Origin: an uncultured Clostridia bacterium
GTDB taxonomy: Bacteria > Bacillota > Clostridia > Oscillospirales > Ruminococcaceae
Length of the DNA: 64,000 nucleotides
Assembly (NCBI GenBank): GCA_947632025.1
Contig: CANRNN010000001.1
Location: forward strand, 248,001-312,000
Reading direction: 5' to 3'
This document shows, piece by piece, positions 63,215 to 64,000 of this stretch. How positions within the stretch are numbered: the first letter of the stretch is position 1; each line of letters starts with the position of its first letter. Under the pieces are notes generated by a model. The model searched no databases. It was given only the letters and a program-made list of their open reading frames with translations, and was not told where the DNA came from. The position numbers were made by a program, and so were the translations under genes.

Positions 63215-64000
63215 ATGGCGGTTTTTAAATGCAAAATGTGCGACGGCACTCTCGATATAACCGAGGGTTCAAATATCTGCACCTGCTCCTACTGCGGTAC
63301 GTCGCAGACGGTGCCGGTGTTTGACGACGACAAAAAATTGGCTCTCTTTACAAAAGCCAACGAGCTTCGCAAAAAATGCGACTACGACAAGGCAGCAAAT
63401 ATGTACGAAAATATCGTCGCGGAATTCCCGCTTGAATCGGAGGCGTACTGGGGACTGTGCCTGTGCAACTACGGCATAGAATATGTGGACGACCCCGTCA
63501 CGCAAAAAAAGATCCCGACCTGCCACCGCACCGTCGTGGAAAGCATTTTCGACGACGAAAACTTTGAACAGGCAAACGAATACGCCACCCCCGAAGCACG
63601 GGATATCTTCTACGCCGAGGCAAAGGAAATAGACAGAATACAGAGGAGTATTCTGGAAATCGTCAAAAACGAAGAGCCTTACGACATTTTCATCTGCTAT
63701 AAGGAAACCGATGAAAACGGCGACCGCACCAAGGATTCCGTTATGGGTCAGGATATCTACAATGCCCTGACGCATGAGGGATATAAGGTATTTTTTTCAA
63801 GGATCTCGCTTGAGGACAAAATCGGGCAACAGTACGAGCCGTACATATTCGCAGCGCTGACTTCGGCGAAGGTCATGCTGGTGCTGGGTACTCACCGCGA
63901 ACATTTCAACGCCGTATGGGTAAAGAACGAATGGAGCAGATTCCTAGATATGATGCGCTCGGACAACTCTAAAACCATTATTCCGTGCTTCGCCGATATA
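63215..64000 (+). CDS. Zinc-ribbon/TIR-domain protein, 3' end outside window
   Basis: The frame is open from the ATG at 63215 (GGAGG upstream) to the window edge, 262 codons. A zinc ribbon opens the protein (C6, C9, C24, C27). A helical, TPR-like middle follows (about 45-140; ALFTKANELRKKCDYDKAANMY). A TIR domain starts near residue 156 (YDIFICYKETDENGD) and continues through GYKVFFSRISLEDKIGQQYEPYIFAAL and VKNEWSRFL. TIR domains in bacteria often cleave NAD or make cyclic ADP-ribose signals in anti-phage defence. Two glutamates (E200, E208) are candidates for the catalytic one. A defence role is inferred. Confidence 0.82.
   Translation, partial: MAVFKCKMCDGTLDITEGSNICTCSYCGTSQTVPVFDDDKKLALFTKANELRKKCDYDKAANMYENIVAEFPLESEAYWGLCLCNYGIEYVDDPVTQKKIPTCHRTVVESIFDDENFEQANEYATPEARDIFYAEAKEIDRIQRSILEIVKNEEPYDIFICYKETDENGDRTKDSVMGQDIYNALTHEGYKVFFSRISLEDKIGQQYEPYIFAALTSAKVMLVLGTHREHFNAVWVKNEWSRFLDMMRSDNSKTIIPCFADI

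Overview
The window is a gene-dense stretch of a Gram-positive, anaerobic-type Firmicute genome, most likely class Clostridia near the Ruminococcaceae/Oscillospiraceae. That placement is inferred from gene content: DivIVA, SepF, YlmH, a YlbF/RicA-type protein, Hfq, lipoprotein signal peptidase, a bifunctional AdhE, a split transketolase, ECF transporter parts and the many TTGACA-N17-TATAAT promoters. No outer-membrane genes, tRNA, rRNA, CRISPR array, prophage or insertion sequence was seen. About 63 protein genes, two degraded genes, one ribosomal-protein leader and one structured repeat are annotated.

Layout. (1) 1-8545, minus strand: a cut-off membrane protein gene at the left edge, then one long operon read from a promoter at 8517-8545: radical SAM protein, ruvC, ruvA, a TPR protein, ruvB, an rRNA-methyltransferase-like gene, a fused EcfA1-EcfA2 ATPase, ecfT and truA. 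(2) 8650-9219: a DUF2442/DUF4160 pair whose DUF4160 gene is frameshifted. (3) 9316-18455: DHH phosphoesterase, a PdaA-like deacetylase (plus strand), then lon, engB, dusB, a DUF815 ATPase and an orphan substrate-binding lipoprotein, then an acyltransferase-like membrane protein. (4) 18596-26457: rplJ-rplL with an L10 leader and attenuator, a two-piece TauE/SafE transporter, then ilvB-ilvN, adhE and an APH-like kinase. (5) 26585-49887: MarR regulator with a striking operator-like palindrome, split transketolase, and a very long co-directional block of housekeeping genes (recD2, miaB, ylbF/ricA, mutS, mutL, tfoX-like, miaA, hfq, HlyD-like, yggS, sepF, ylmH, divIVA, ileS, lspA, rluD, HAD, transketolase). 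(6) 49931-58700: prmA behind a 142-bp structured repeat, a lipoprotein gene with a relic copy of its signal sequence, ilvC-ilvH-ilvB, an M23 murein hydrolase and gdhA. (7) 59097-64000: DUF2798-like and VanZ-like membrane proteins, a YtrA-type regulator with its ABC transporter, and the first part of a zinc-ribbon/TIR-domain protein running off the right edge.

How it works together. DNA repair and recombination are strongly represented (RuvABC, MutSL, RecD2). Translation and RNA modification form a second theme (TruA, RluD, DusB, MiaA, MiaB, YlmH, PrmA, IleS, L10/L7-L12, Hfq). Division and envelope genes (SepF, DivIVA, LspA, M23 hydrolase, PdaA-like) sit in their usual Firmicute neighbourhood. 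Branched-chain amino acid synthesis appears twice (two AHAS holoenzymes plus IlvC), next to fermentation (AdhE) and nitrogen assimilation (Gdh).

The least ordinary parts are the right-edge TIR protein, the repeat-derived leader of prmA, the 16-bp perfect inverted repeat near marR, the collapsed lipoprotein duplicate and the fused EcfA. I found no multi-gene system that I would call clearly new; the TIR gene and what follows it outside the window is the best place to look.
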